DNA from: G965220825 sp965220825
GTDB lineage: Bacteria > Pseudomonadota > Alphaproteobacteria > UBA828
Assembly (NCBI GenBank): GCA_965220825.1
Contig: OZ244839.1
Coordinates: forward strand, 1,736,001-1,800,000
Length of the DNA stretch: 64,000 nt
Direction of reading: 5' to 3'
Shown: positions 54,563-64,000 of the stretch, in pieces
Layout: every line of letters begins with the position of its first letter
Numbering within the stretch: position 1 is the stretch's first letter
Translations under genes and position numbers: made by a program
Notes under the pieces: generated by a model
What the model saw: the letters and a program-made list of their open reading frames with translations, nothing else
Told to the model about the DNA's origin: nothing
The model's database searches: none

Positions 54563-57500
54563 TCAGGCGGCGAGCGGCCAGCGGTCGAGGATGCGGTCGA
54601 GCGCGTCCGCATTGGGCGCGAATGTGCGGGCGCGCCAGGCGACGATCTCGACGGTACAGCCGAGGCGCTTGAGGGTGGCGATGTCGGTGTCGGCCGGCCC
54701 CTCGATCTCGATGCGGTCAATGCCGGCGATACGCCGGCGCGCGAGCCGCCAACCGTTGGCGAGCGGCAGCGGGGCGCCGCGGCCGAGCACGGCCTCGAAG
54801 GCTTCTTCACCGGTCATGGCGGGGCCGCCGGCGAGGCCGAAGGCGTCGCGCACGGCGCGCACCTGTTCGGCGTCGAGCACGCGACCGATGAGGGCTATCC
54901 CGTCGTCGGAGGTGAGCCGGCGCACGCGCATGTTCTCGCCCGGCAGGCGGTCCCAGACCGGCAGCAGCAGGCCAGTGGCGAGCCAGAAGCGCGACTCGCG
55001 GTGGGCGGGAAGATCGGCGATCTCCCGCTCCCAGAGCGCACGCCAGCCGGGCTCGTCGGCCGGGCGCCAGTGGGAGGCGTCGAGTTCGGCCCGGGCCATG
55101 CCGTCGCGCGCGGCGGGGCGCAGCAGGCGCACGCGCTCCTGCACGCCGCCATCGTCGAACGTGCGCGAGGGCGCCGACAGCAGGACGGCGGCGCGCTGCG
55201 AGCGCGCATTGACCATGAGCCGGGGCTTGCCGCCGGGATCGCGCGCGCCGAGCGTGAGCGCGGCATCGGCGGTCGTCGGCTCCAGGCGGTCGCGGCGCAC
55301 GACCTCGACCAGCTCGGTCGCGGCGCCGGTTCCGGGATGGTCGGAGAGCGTCTCGCGGCCGGCGATGGCGAGCGAGTCGGCGCGCACGGTCTCGACGCCG
55401 ACCTCGTAGCTGCCGGCCTCGATGGCCTGCTCGATATTGGCCTCGATGCGCTCTTCCAGCGCGTCGAAGAGCGCGTTCTGCTCGGCGATGGGGAGCGCCA
55501 GCAGCCGGTTGAGGAAGCGCGGCATGGGCGGCAGGTCCTCCTTGAGACTGCCCTCATGGACGATCTTGAGGCCGGTCGCGTCCTGGAAGCGCTCGACGGT
55601 CCAGCCCTCGATCAGCCCGAGCCAGAGCGCGCCGTAGAACTGGCGGAGCGCGGTCCTGGCGTAGAGGCTCTCCAGATTGTCGCTCTCGCGGAAGAGCGTG
55701 CGGTCGCCGCCCATGGCGGTCTGGCTGTCGCGCTGGCCGCGGGTGAGCGCGCCGAGGCTGTCGAGCCGGCGGGCGATGGTGGCGATGAAGCGCCGCTCGC
55801 CCTTCACTTCGGTGGCGACCGGGCGGAAGAGCGGCGCCGAGGCCTGGTGCGTCCGGTGGGTGCGGCCGAGGCCCTGGATCGCCCGGTCGGCGCGCCAGCC
55901 CGGCTCCAGCAGATAATGGACGCGGCGCTGGGTGTTCTCGCAGGAGAGATCGGCGTGATAGCTCCTGCCGGTGCCGCCGGCCATGGAGAAGACGAGGATG
56001 CGCTTGCTCCCCTCCATGAAGGCGGCGGTCTCGGCGAGATTGGCGGAGGCGGGCCGCGAGCGGAGCGCCAGGCGCTCGCCGCGCGCGTCGGTCACCTTGA
56101 GCACCCGGCGCGTGCGTCCGGTGACTTCGGCCACGGCCTCATGCCCGAAATGCTGCACGATGCGGTCGAGGGCCGAGGGCACCGGCGGCAGGGCGGCAAG
56201 CTGCTCGATGAGCGCGTCGCGCCGGGCGGCGGCCTCCTGGCAGACGACCGGGTGGCCGTCGCGATCGAACACGGGCCGGCTCAGCACATTGCCGTCATCG
56301 TCGGTGAAGGGTTCCTGAAGCTGCACCGGGAAGGCGTGGGCGAGGAACTCGATGACGGTCTCCCTCGGGGTGAGGTCGATGGTTATATCGTCCCACTCGG
56401 AGGCGGGGATCTCGGCGATGCGGCGTTCCATCAGCGCCTCGCCGGTGGAGACCAGCTGGATGACGGCGGAACGCCCGGCGGCGAGGTCGGCCTCGACCGC
56501 GCGGATCAGGCTCGGGCACTTCATGCCGGTGAGCAGATGCCCGAAGAAGCGCTGCTTGGCGCCCTCGAAGGCGCTCATGGCGGCGGACCTGGCATTCCGG
56601 TTGAGGGTGTTCTCGCCATCGACGATGCCGGTCGCCTTGAGGGCCTCCTCGATATTGCGGTGGATGACCTTGAAGGCGTCGGCATACGCATCGTAGATGC
56701 GGCGCTGGGCGTCGGAGAGCGGGTGTTCGAGGATATCGACCTCGACGCCGTCCCAGGAGAGGGCGCGGGCCTGGTAGAGGCCGAGGGCCTTGAGGTCGCG
56801 CGCCACCACTTCGAGCGCCGCGACGCCGCCGGCCTCCATGGCGGAGACGAAGGCGGGGCGGGTCTCGAAGGGCGTCTCGCCGGCGGCCCAGAGGCCGAGG
56901 CGTCCGGCATAGGCGAGGCCGGGAAGCGTGGTGGCGCCGGTGGCGGAGACATAGGCGATGCGCGCATCGGGGAGCGCGTGCTGGAGCCTAAGGCCGGCGC
57001 GGCCCTGCTGCGAGGGTGCGATCTCGCCCCGGCTGCCCTTCGCGCCGGCGGCGTTGGCCATGGCATGGGCCTCGTCGAAGACGATGACGCCGTCGAAGGC
57101 GTGGCGGTCGTCCTCGTCGAGCGAGCCTGCGAGCCATTGGACGATCTGCTCGATGCGCGCCGGATTGCCCTGGCGGGCCGGCGAGCGCAGCGTGGCGTAG
57201 GTCGCGAACAGGATGCCCTCTTGCATGGGGAGTTCGGCCCCCTGGCGGAACTTGCCCAGGGGGATCACGGCTTCGGCGCGCCCGCCGAGCGCGGTCCAGT
57301 CGCGCCGCGCATCCTCGACCAGCTTGTCGGACTGCGAGAGCCAGAGCGCCCGGCGACGCCCGCGCAGCCAGTGGTCGAGCAGGATGGCGGCGACCTGGCG
57401 GCCCTTGCCCGCGCCGGTGCCGTCGCCCAGCATCCAGCCCCGGCGGAAGCGGACCGGAGCGGAGAGCGTCTCGCCGTCGGCGGTGACGGCAGTCTCTGCC

Positions 57501-58999
57501 TCGCCGTCCTCGGCGCAGCGCTGTACGGTCTCCCAGCCCGAGCCGATGCGGTAATGCGCGTCCAGGTGGCGCGAATGGGCCTCGCCCGCCAGCGCGACGC
57601 TCTCCAGCTGGGCGTCGGAGAGCAGGCCTTCGGTCACCACACGGGCGGGCAGCATCGGGCGCCAGGCCGGCGCGGGATGCGGCACCGCCGCCATCGCGCC
57701 GGACTGCACCAACGGGGTCGGGTGCGCGACCGCGCCCGGCACCCGGACGACGCTCGGGCGCCAGGGCTCGTAAGGACCGGTGGAAGCGGCAACGGGCTGG
57801 GGTGAGGCGGCCTCGATCTCAAGCTCGGCGACGGGTCCCCAGTCCTGCGCCGGCGTCGGCGGAGCCACGGGCTTGCGCGTCGGCTTCGGCGCGGTCTTGC
57901 GCGGTCGGGGCGCATGACCGAACAGGTCGGCGCCGGGGACGGGCGCGATGGCGAGCCTCGGCGGGACCGTCGCGAGGATGGCGTCGAGCAGCCGGGCGGC
58001 ATCGGCGGCGCGGGCGGTGCGGTCGATGACGATCCCCGGCTCGCGGCTGCGGTCGAGCACGGTGAGCCTCGTGTCGAAGCCGGTGCCGCGCCGCGCATAG
58101 GCCCGCCCGTCGATGGCCATGGTGAAGATGACGCGGGCCTCGTCGCTCAGGGAGCCGAAGGCGTCCTTCCAAGCGGCGTCGCCGGGGATGCAGTTGGAGG
58201 ACGTGATCGCCGCCAGCCGTCCGCCCGGCGGCAGCATCGAGAAGGCGGAGCGCAGATGGCGCAGATCGGCGTCGTGGCGAATGCGCCCGACACCGGGCGT
58301 CGCCGAGAAGGGCGGGTTCATCAGCACGACGGTCGGGCGGACGCCGGGCAGGAAGTCGGCAAGGCTCTCGGCGTTGTGGCGGGTGACGGGAACGCCGGGG
58401 AAGAGACCGGCGAGGATGCCGGCGCGAAGCTCCGCGATCTCGTTGAGATGCAGCGCGCCGGCGGCGTTCGCCCCGAGGGCGCAGGCGGCCATGACGGCGA
58501 GCATCCCCGTACCGGCGGAGGGTTCGAGCACGACATCGCCGGGCCGCACACCAACCGCTTGGAGCGCCGCATAGGCGAGCGACAGCGGCGTCGAGAACTG
58601 CTGCAACCGCAGCTGCGCCTCGGAGCGCCTGGTGTGCGAAGGCTCCAGCGCGGCGAGCGCCTCCAGCATGGCGAGCATCCGGCGCGGGCCGTCGGCGCCG
58701 GCCCGGTTGCGCATGGCGCGGCCGTAGCGCTGCACGAACAGCACCACGGCGGCTTCCGCCGCCTCATAAGCGTCCTTCCAGAACCAGGCGCCCTCGGCGT
58801 CGCTGGCGCCGAAGCTCCGGGTCATGGCCTCGCGAAGCGCGGCGGCGTCGAGCGCCCGGCCCGCCTCCAGCACCGGCAGCAGGGCGCCGGCCGCAGCGAG
58901 GATCGCATCCGCGCCGGAACGCGACTGCGTGGGGCCGGTGTCGGAAACGGCAGGAAGCGGGCGCGCGGATACATCCGCCGCCGGGAGGGCGTCGAGCAT
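54563..58999 (-). CDS. methyltransferase fused to strawberry-notch-type helicase
   Basis: A 1478-residue protein of a kind often carried by alphaproteobacterial plasmids and conjugative elements. The N-terminal methyltransferase has motif I (VVLEPSAGTGMLAV, about residue 160) and NPPF (about residue 228). The C-terminal two-thirds is an SBNO helicase: MLGDGTGAGKGRQVAA (Walker A-like), VIVFDEAHAMAN (DEAH), YVSATGATT and QGLGRTHR near residue 1045. ATG 58999 (MLDALPAADVS) is chosen over low-complexity residues upstream. Role unknown; DNA modification plus remodelling to protect the element is a reasonable inference. Confidence 0.85.
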   Translation of the reverse strand: MLDALPAADVSARPLPAVSDTGPTQSRSGADAILAAAGALLPVLEAGRALDAAALREAMTRSFGASDAEGAWFWKDAYEAAEAAVVLFVQRYGRAMRNRAGADGPRRMLAMLEALAALEPSHTRRSEAQLRLQQFSTPLSLAYAALQAVGVRPGDVVLEPSAGTGMLAVMAACALGANAAGALHLNEIAELRAGILAGLFPGVPVTRHNAESLADFLPGVRPTVVLMNPPFSATPGVGRIRHDADLRHLRSAFSMLPPGGRLAAITSSNCIPGDAAWKDAFGSLSDEARVIFTMAIDGRAYARRGTGFDTRLTVLDRSREPGIVIDRTARAADAARLLDAILATVPPRLAIAPVPGADLFGHAPRPRKTAPKPTRKPVAPPTPAQDWGPVAELEIEAASPQPVAASTGPYEPWRPSVVRVPGAVAHPTPLVQSGAMAAVPHPAPAWRPMLPARVVTEGLLSDAQLESVALAGEAHSRHLDAHYRIGSGWETVQRCAEDGEAETAVTADGETLSAPVRFRRGWMLGDGTGAGKGRQVAAILLDHWLRGRRRALWLSQSDKLVEDARRDWTALGGRAEAVIPLGKFRQGAELPMQEGILFATYATLRSPARQGNPARIEQIVQWLAGSLDEDDRHAFDGVIVFDEAHAMANAAGAKGSRGEIAPSQQGRAGLRLQHALPDARIAYVSATGATTLPGLAYAGRLGLWAAGETPFETRPAFVSAMEAGGVAALEVVARDLKALGLYQARALSWDGVEVDILEHPLSDAQRRIYDAYADAFKVIHRNIEEALKATGIVDGENTLNRNARSAAMSAFEGAKQRFFGHLLTGMKCPSLIRAVEADLAAGRSAVIQLVSTGEALMERRIAEIPASEWDDITIDLTPRETVIEFLAHAFPVQLQEPFTDDDGNVLSRPVFDRDGHPVVCQEAAARRDALIEQLAALPPVPSALDRIVQHFGHEAVAEVTGRTRRVLKVTDARGERLALRSRPASANLAETAAFMEGSKRILVFSMAGGTGRSYHADLSCENTQRRVHYLLEPGWRADRAIQGLGRTHRTHQASAPLFRPVATEVKGERRFIATIARRLDSLGALTRGQRDSQTAMGGDRTLFRESDNLESLYARTALRQFYGALWLGLIEGWTVERFQDATGLKIVHEGSLKEDLPPMPRFLNRLLALPIAEQNALFDALEERIEANIEQAIEAGSYEVGVETVRADSLAIAGRETLSDHPGTGAATELVEVVRRDRLEPTTADAALTLGARDPGGKPRLMVNARSQRAAVLLSAPSRTFDDGGVQERVRLLRPAARDGMARAELDASHWRPADEPGWRALWEREIADLPAHRESRFWLATGLLLPVWDRLPGENMRVRRLTSDDGIALIGRVLDAEQVRAVRDAFGLAGGPAMTGEEAFEAVLGRGAPLPLANGWRLARRRIAGIDRIEIEGPADTDIATLKRLGCTVEIVAWRARTFAPNADALDRILDRWPLAA

Positions 59000-59145
59000 G
59001 GCGTTCTCCGGATCGGAATGGCTGCAACCGACGGGACGGCGGCGCGGGACCTGGACTCCCACGCCGCCCCGCCGGACCTGCCCCGGACCGGCGCTCCCAT
59101 GCCTCCGGGCGGCGCGGGCCGGGGATGCGCGGGATCGGACGGCGG

Positions 59146-59790
59146 TCAGCCGAAGCGCTGGCCGGTGCCGGTGAAGGTCATGCCGTTGGCGGCGATGGAC
59201 TCATCCACGACGGCGTCGGACATCAGGTGGTCGTATTCGCCTTCGAGCCGGCGGTAGAGCCAGCGGGCGAGGTCGCGCAGCGCTTCGATGACGGCGTCCT
59301 CGGCGCCGTCGGTCACGGGCTGCCCGGTCGGACTGTCCCTCTCGACCTCGATCGCCATGCTCCACTCGTGGCAGTAGCGGCCGCGCTGCCGGATCGTGGC
59401 GTGGAGTTGATGGAAGTTGGGCCGCTGCGCCGCCTGCAGGGCGTCCGCAATGGCGTGCAGCGCGGGGTCCTCCGGCGCATAGGCGCGGATGGCGCAAGGG
59501 GCGCCCCTTGCATGGCTGTATGCGCCCTCGAAGCAGGCTCCATCGCCCTGGCTGGCGAAGCCGGAGAAGTAGATGTGGCTCCGTTCGCGCGTGCCGCCGC
59601 CCATCAGCTTGACGGGGCTGGTCCGGAGGGTCACGCCGAGGAGCTGGCAGACGGTCTCGAAGTCCTCGTAAACGGCGTCGTACCAGTCGTGATCGAAGCA
59701 GGTCTCGCGATACCAGTCGCGCGCCCGGCGCTTCGCCGTCTCCGGCAGCTCGGCGAGTCGATAGACGGTGGTCTGGACGATGCGGGGCAT
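59146..59790 (-). CDS. conserved protein often named antitoxin of a TA stability system
   Basis: A 214-residue protein. VQTTVYRLAELPETAKRRA, WYRETCFDHDWYDAVYEDF, KLMGGGTRERSHIYFSGF and SQGDGACFEGAYSHARG are the family's conserved blocks. The antitoxin name is inherited in databases; no toxin partner is visible here. A GGAGATGAC site precedes the ATG. It is in line with the GHKL and ParB-like genes. Confidence 0.75.
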   Translation of the reverse strand: MPRIVQTTVYRLAELPETAKRRARDWYRETCFDHDWYDAVYEDFETVCQLLGVTLRTSPVKLMGGGTRERSHIYFSGFASQGDGACFEGAYSHARGAPCAIRAYAPEDPALHAIADALQAAQRPNFHQLHATIRQRGRYCHEWSMAIEVERDSPTGQPVTDGAEDAVIEALRDLARWLYRRLEGEYDHLMSDAVVDESIAANGMTFTGTGQRFG

Positions 59791-59796
59791 GGGGCG

Positions 59797-60006
59797 TCAT
59801 CTCCCGGCGCTGAAGGGGACAGGCCGGCCGCTCGCGCGGACGGGACCGAAGGCGACCGCGATGTCGTCGCCGTCGATAGCGATGGTCACCGAACGGTTGG
59901 CGGGCATCAGCCAGTGGAGTTCGGACCAAAGCGCGCGGGCGATGGCGCGCTTTCGCGCCTCGTCGTCCGTTGGCGGCCCGGCGCCGGGGTTGGCTGTGAT
60001 GGACAT
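59797..60006 (-). CDS. 69-residue protein resembling the C-terminus of the GHKL gene
   Basis: ATG 60006 (MSITANPGAG) has a good AGGAGGTT site. The C-terminal 45 residues (IARALWSELHWLMPANRSV then IAIDGDDIAVAFG) resemble the end of the next gene upstream (VARELFWLIPHDRGVEIAV then VTVTLGE). It is a small stand-alone version of that domain. Its stop is six bases from the antitoxin-like start. Confidence 0.65.
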   Translation of the reverse strand: MSITANPGAGPPTDDEARKRAIARALWSELHWLMPANRSVTIAIDGDDIAVAFGPVRASGRPVPFSAGR

Positions 60007-60147
60007 GGCGGGGAACCTCCTGCAGGGCGGCTGAGGGAACGGGCGGACCGGGACGCGCGCGACCCGGCCCTGCCTCACCCGGAAGACGCTGACCGGCCTC
60101 CGGGTGGGCGGGGACTCAGGAATGCCGTCGTTGGCCTGCCGGCCGCG

Positions 60148-61890
60148 TCATCGCGCGTCTTCCGTGACGGGTTCGCCGAGGGTCACCGTGACCTGGCGGT
60201 CGCGCACGGCGATCTCGACGCCGCGGTCGTGCGGGATCAGCCAGAAGAGTTCGCGCGCGACCGCATCGGCGATCGAGGCGCGCCGCGCCGCGTCGTCGGA
60301 GACCAGCAGGCGGGTGGCCATGTGCAGCGCCTCTTCGTCGAACAGCTCGCGCTGGCGCTCCCAGGAATCGGCGTCCGCCTCGTCGGAGGGCGAGAAGAAG
60401 GCGGCGCGCAGGAGGTCGGCCAGTTCGTGCGGATCGAGGGCGCTGCCGTTGGCGACCAGCGGCAGCGCGTCGCCGACCCGGGACCAGGCCTCGCCGGCGA
60501 AGGCGAGATCGGCGTCGAGGTCGAGAACCTCCTCCGGCCCCTGCGGCGGCCGGACGGCGAGCGCGATGCAAATCGCCTCGGGCCGGTCGGGCAAGGACGC
60601 CTGGGGCGCGACCGCGCGCTTCGGCACGGGATGCGCGTCGAGCGCGTGCGTGCGCCCCTCGACCGTCACCGTGGTGCGGATGCCGGCGACGCACGGGATC
60701 GCGTCATACCAGCCATAGCCTTCGAGGCGCCGGTCGGACTCGAAAATGCGTTCGGCGACGCCGTTGCGCCCGGCGGCGCGCCAGAACGCTTGCGCTTCGG
60801 GCGGTTCCGGGTCGCAGGCCATGCGCAGCGCATCGGCGCCGATCGCCCGGAACTTCGGCGGCTCGCGCCAGTCGTCGATATCGGCGAGGCCGGGGCGCCA
60901 GGGCCGGAGCTCGGGCGGCGGCGGGGCGATCTCGATGCCGGCGGCGCGCGCCCGCATCCAGTCGTCATGGGCCGGGCGCGGGTTCGGATCGCCTGCCATG
61001 GCCCGGTAGATGGCGAGCCTGGCGGCGGCGCGCATCTCGCCCAGGAACGGCGTCTCGACCGCCTCCTTGCGGTCCGGCAGCACCAGTTCAAGGTCGGGGC
61101 AGTCGGCGACATCGGCGGCGACCGTCCAGCGAGCGCCGGCCACCGACTGGACCGACGGCAGGCGGACGGCGACGGTGAGGCCGTGGAAGTTGAGGTCGGG
61201 ATCGTCGAGGGCGGAGCGGCTCCCGCGGTTGCGGAAGACGCCGAAGGAAAGCCCCCGCCAGCGCTCGACATGGAGAGCGCCGTCGAGGAAGGCGCGGTGC
61301 TCCAGCCGCTCGCCGCCCGCCGGCGTGTCCGGTTCGTGCTCATGGAAGACCGGCAGGGGATAGTGGCGGGCAGCGTTCTCGATGGCGCGCCGGACGGTCC
61401 GTGCGTCCTCGGTCTCGGTCACAGGGAAGGAGACGGCGGTCCCGTGTGGGAGGGGCGCGGTCTCGTCGGCATGGACCTGCGCTTCGGTCTCGCCCAGGAA
61501 GTGTTGGGGAACGAGATCGACCCACCAGCCGGGGGCGATCTCGCAGGCAGCGCTGCGCGGGCGGGACGCGACGGTGCAGCCGCGTCGGGCGAGGCTCAGC
61601 ATGCCCATGCCGGCGGCGTCCTCGGCTGCCACCAGCGCGGCGTTCCAGCCGTTCTCGCCGAAGGAGAGCAGCACCGCCGGATCGGCGATCCCGGCGCCGT
61701 CGTCCCGAACCGTGACGGTCATGCGACCGGCGGTATCCGTGAGCGCGACCTGCACGCGGGTGGCGCCGGCGCGGCGGGCGTTCTGCAGGGTCTCGGCGAA
61801 GATGTCGCCAAGGGTCGCGGCGTAGAGTCGGGTGACGCGGGAGACGGCGCTGTCGTGGAAGCGGGCGCGGATGACTTTGGTGTCATTCAT
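60148..61890 (-). CDS. GHKL (Hsp90/MutL-like) ATPase-domain protein
   Basis: A 580-residue protein with a GHKL nucleotide pocket at its N-terminus: ETLQNARRAGAT (N-box, about residues 33-44) and VRDDGAGIADP (G1 box, about residues 62-72), then GENGWNAALVAAEDAAGMGMLSL. The rest matches no family I know. The last 60 residues recur as the small neighbour 59797-60006. Proteins of this type sit in maintenance regions of conjugative elements; the substrate is unknown. Confidence 0.8.
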   Translation of the reverse strand: MNDTKVIRARFHDSAVSRVTRLYAATLGDIFAETLQNARRAGATRVQVALTDTAGRMTVTVRDDGAGIADPAVLLSFGENGWNAALVAAEDAAGMGMLSLARRGCTVASRPRSAACEIAPGWWVDLVPQHFLGETEAQVHADETAPLPHGTAVSFPVTETEDARTVRRAIENAARHYPLPVFHEHEPDTPAGGERLEHRAFLDGALHVERWRGLSFGVFRNRGSRSALDDPDLNFHGLTVAVRLPSVQSVAGARWTVAADVADCPDLELVLPDRKEAVETPFLGEMRAAARLAIYRAMAGDPNPRPAHDDWMRARAAGIEIAPPPPELRPWRPGLADIDDWREPPKFRAIGADALRMACDPEPPEAQAFWRAAGRNGVAERIFESDRRLEGYGWYDAIPCVAGIRTTVTVEGRTHALDAHPVPKRAVAPQASLPDRPEAICIALAVRPPQGPEEVLDLDADLAFAGEAWSRVGDALPLVANGSALDPHELADLLRAAFFSPSDEADADSWERQRELFDEEALHMATRLLVSDDAARRASIADAVARELFWLIPHDRGVEIAVRDRQVTVTLGEPVTEDAR

Positions 61891-61973
61891 CGGCGGACTC
61901 CGTCATGGAATGCGGAAAGAAAGACGCCCCGCCCGGAACGCGTCCGGGCGGGGCGCAAGGTCATGGCAGTCGG

Positions 61974-64000
61974 TCAGTGGATGCGCCGCAGAAACTCCGG
62001 CACCTCCGGCATGTCGTCCCCGGCCTCTACCGGGCCGTCGCTGCCATTGAGGACGCCGACGGTCTGGACGATGACGCGCGGACTGCCGTCGGCGGTCGGA
62101 ACCCGGTTCATCGCGTCGATGGCCTCGGCGATGGAGGGCTCGGCCGGAGCCGCCTCCGACGCTTCGTCGCCGTCCGCCGGCTCCGCGACGGTCTCCTCCT
62201 GGACCGGAACGTCGTTGCCCTCCGCAGCCGGTTCGACGGCCTGGTCCTCCGGATCGTCCACCCCGCCGGCGTCGAACGCCGCGAAGCCGGGCATCGTCCA
62301 GGCGAGCGCGGCGGCGTGCTCGGCCTGGCCGACACCGAGGGGCAGGTCGCCGGCGGCGAAGGCTTCCTCCATGGCCCTGGCGAGATCGGCCTTCCTGGAC
62401 TTCGACCGGGCCGCCGCCCAGGCCGCGCCGAGCGTCCGGCGGGCGATGGCCAGCATGCGGTCCTTGCGGATGCGAGACCACAACATGTCCGCCGTCGGGC
62501 GCACCGCGCCGGCGAAGTCGATACCGAGCCGCGCCACGGTGGCTTCCAGTTCGGGCCGGGCGTCATGCTCCCAGGCGAGCTGCCCCTTCACCGTGCGCGC
62601 GGCCGCCGCCGCGAACAGGCCCTCCTTGTCCTCGCGGGGGAGGTCCCGGAGGGCGGCGAAGCGGGCCGCATCGTCCTCTTCCTCCATCCACGCGAACGGC
62701 AGGTTGGACCAGTCGGCCAGCATCGCCTCCCCCGGGCTCCAGGCGGCGAACTCCTCGTCGTTCATCCGCGCCGTCGGCCGGTCGGCGGTCTCGGTGAAGC
62801 CGATGTTGAGGGCGTGATACGAGGCCGTGTAACCCGGCGCGAACACCGCGCGCACCATCTGGAACAGCATCAGGTCGAAGGCGGCCTCGAAGTCGCTCGC
62901 GAGATGGCCCTTGATGAGCGCCGTGCGGATGGCGCGCAGATCGTCGGCCAGCCCGACGCCGACGCCCGCCTCCTCGCGGGCGCTGGCCTGCGGATCGGCA
63001 GGCCGGGCGGCCGGGGCCGTCACCGCCGGTCCGTCGATGCGGGCCGCAGCGGCATGGCCGGCATGCGCATCGTGGCCGTTGGCCCCCGTCGCCGGCTCCT
63101 TGGGCAGGTCCTCGGGCTTCACCAGCCCCTGGATGACCTGGAGCGCGCCGTCCCGTCCGACGGTGGCAATGCAACCGGCGATGGCGAAGTCCTGCGTGCG
63201 GAACCTGGCGCGGGCCTCGACCTCGCCCTCGATCGCATCGAGGCGCGCTTCGAGCGCCTCCGCCTCGCCGACCAGCTCGTCGGTCCACGCATCGTCGTCG
63301 AGTTCGGCGAGTTCCTCGTGCCGGCTGCGCAGCCGCTCGATCTCGGCGGCCTCCTCGTCGGTCGGCGCGCCGGGCTCGGGATGCACGCGGCCGTAGCTCG
63401 CGGTCGCGCTCCAGTCCACCTCGACCGCCGCCCGGGCCCACTTCCAGCGGGTCGCGAGTTCGTCGGCCGCCGCGCGGAGCTTCTTCATGGCGAGCCCGGT
63501 CAGCAGCTTCGGGTCCTCGAACCACACACCATGCTCATCGTCGTCGGCGAAGAGGTCGCGCAGCACCGCCCCGCCTGCCGCCTCATAGGCCTCCACGCCG
63601 ACGAAGCGCGCGAGCGCCGCCCTGCCGGGCACGCGCTCCTCGGTCAGCAGGCGCCTCACCTGCCAGGCGCTCGGGCGGTAGCCCTGGGCGGAGACCTGCT
63701 CCCAGAGACTGCGCTGGCGGTCATGGTCGGCGGTGATGGCGAACGCCTTCAGGGTTTCCAGGTCGATATTGCCGGCGCGGTAGGCGTCCAGCAGTTCCGG
63801 CGCGGCGTTGCCGAGGCGCAGGCGCTGCTCGACCGTGCGCTCCGAGACGCCGAAGCGCGCGGCGATGGACGCGACCGCGGACCCGGACGCGGCGAGCGCC
63901 GTGAAGGCGACCACCTGGTCCGCCGGGTGCATGGCGATGCGCACCACATTCTCGGCAAGCGAGAGTTCGCTCGCATCGTCATTGGCGGCGATCAGACAGG
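61974..64000 (-). CDS. ParB/Spo0J-family DNA-binding protein (5' end outside window)
   Basis: At least 675 residues; the frame is open to the window edge. ELSLAENVVRIAMHPADQV at the visible N-terminal side is the ParB box after the sulfiredoxin-like part, followed by the helix-turn-helix (SIAARFGVSERTVEQRLRLG). A long acidic C-terminal half with coiled-coil character (residues about 190-260) is typical of plasmid-borne ParB-like proteins larger than chromosomal ParB. It ends the cluster on this strand. A segregation role is inferred; no ParA or parS is visible. Confidence 0.88.
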   Translation of the reverse strand, partial: CLIAANDDASELSLAENVVRIAMHPADQVVAFTALAASGSAVASIAARFGVSERTVEQRLRLGNAAPELLDAYRAGNIDLETLKAFAITADHDRQRSLWEQVSAQGYRPSAWQVRRLLTEERVPGRAALARFVGVEAYEAAGGAVLRDLFADDDEHGVWFEDPKLLTGLAMKKLRAAADELATRWKWARAAVEVDWSATASYGRVHPEPGAPTDEEAAEIERLRSRHEELAELDDDAWTDELVGEAEALEARLDAIEGEVEARARFRTQDFAIAGCIATVGRDGALQVIQGLVKPEDLPKEPATGANGHDAHAGHAAAARIDGPAVTAPAARPADPQASAREEAGVGVGLADDLRAIRTALIKGHLASDFEAAFDLMLFQMVRAVFAPGYTASYHALNIGFTETADRPTARMNDEEFAAWSPGEAMLADWSNLPFAWMEEEDDAARFAALRDLPREDKEGLFAAAAARTVKGQLAWEHDARPELEATVARLGIDFAGAVRPTADMLWSRIRKDRMLAIARRTLGAAWAAARSKSRKADLARAMEEAFAAGDLPLGVGQAEHAAALAWTMPGFAAFDAGGVDDPEDQAVEPAAEGNDVPVQEETVAEPADGDEASEAAPAEPSIAEAIDAMNRVPTADGSPRVIVQTVGVLNGSDGPVEAGDDMPEVPEFLRRIH

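Noticed and set aside
54053..57805. 1250-codon + frame opposite the helicase-methylase
   Set aside because: Gly/Glu/Ala-rich antisense shadow with no recognisable motif.
59125..62817. 1230-codon + frame opposite the GHKL and ParB-like genes
   Set aside because: Spans several good minus-strand genes and lacks motifs.

Overview
The window is GC-rich DNA, probably alphaproteobacterial, carrying most of a conjugative element (an integrative conjugative element or large plasmid). I infer this from an F-type transfer operon in compact same-strand order, a MobF relaxase with its coupling protein, two single-strand-binding proteins, a ParB-like protein, and a long set of small conserved-hypothetical genes typical of such elements. 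I see no rRNA, tRNA, CRISPR array, integrase or housekeeping gene.

Layout. 1-12976: F-type type IV secretion operon (traC, trbI, S26 peptidase, traW, traU, trbC, traN, traF, traH, traG, with two extra small genes after traC). 12982-18885: a small membrane protein, ssb, traD and the MobF relaxase-helicase. 18974-21725: two insertion sequences back to back (IS1380-like, then IS481-like). 21726-22829: a broken NYN-domain gene and a HigA-like regulator. 22859-36928: a five-gene minus-strand defence operon with an AbiE-type pair at its head, a very large helicase/DUF1998/nuclease fusion (DrmA/DrmB-like), an SNF2 helicase (DrmD-like) and an Eco57I-type adenine methylase (DrmMI-like). 37079-43367: a ribbon-helix-helix-like gene with a frameshifted partner and a run of minus-strand element-maintenance genes (two SLOG/DUF2493-like proteins, a Toprim primase-like protein, a second SSB, small hypotheticals). 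43757-54087: three paralogous autotransporter-like outer-membrane proteins interrupted by a SRAP gene. 54245-64000: a giant methylase/strawberry-notch helicase, an antitoxin-like protein, a GHKL ATPase and a ParB-like protein that runs off the window.

The most striking signal is contingency (phase-variation) sequence in two unrelated systems on the same element. First, the defence methylase contains 13 tandem GAGCC pentamers inside its coding region, in frame in this sequence; frame changes would truncate it. Second, all three autotransporter genes carry a C10-C11 tract between a conserved leader and the signal peptide. By reading frame, one gene is ON (49166-51616) and two are OFF (43757-47516 and 51888-54087). 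The defence operon looks like a class 1 DISARM relative in which drmA and drmB are fused, a Vsr/DUF559-like nuclease domain is attached, drmC is absent, and an AbiE-type toxin-antitoxin pair overlaps the first gene. Family assignments come from motifs read by eye; no database search was possible.
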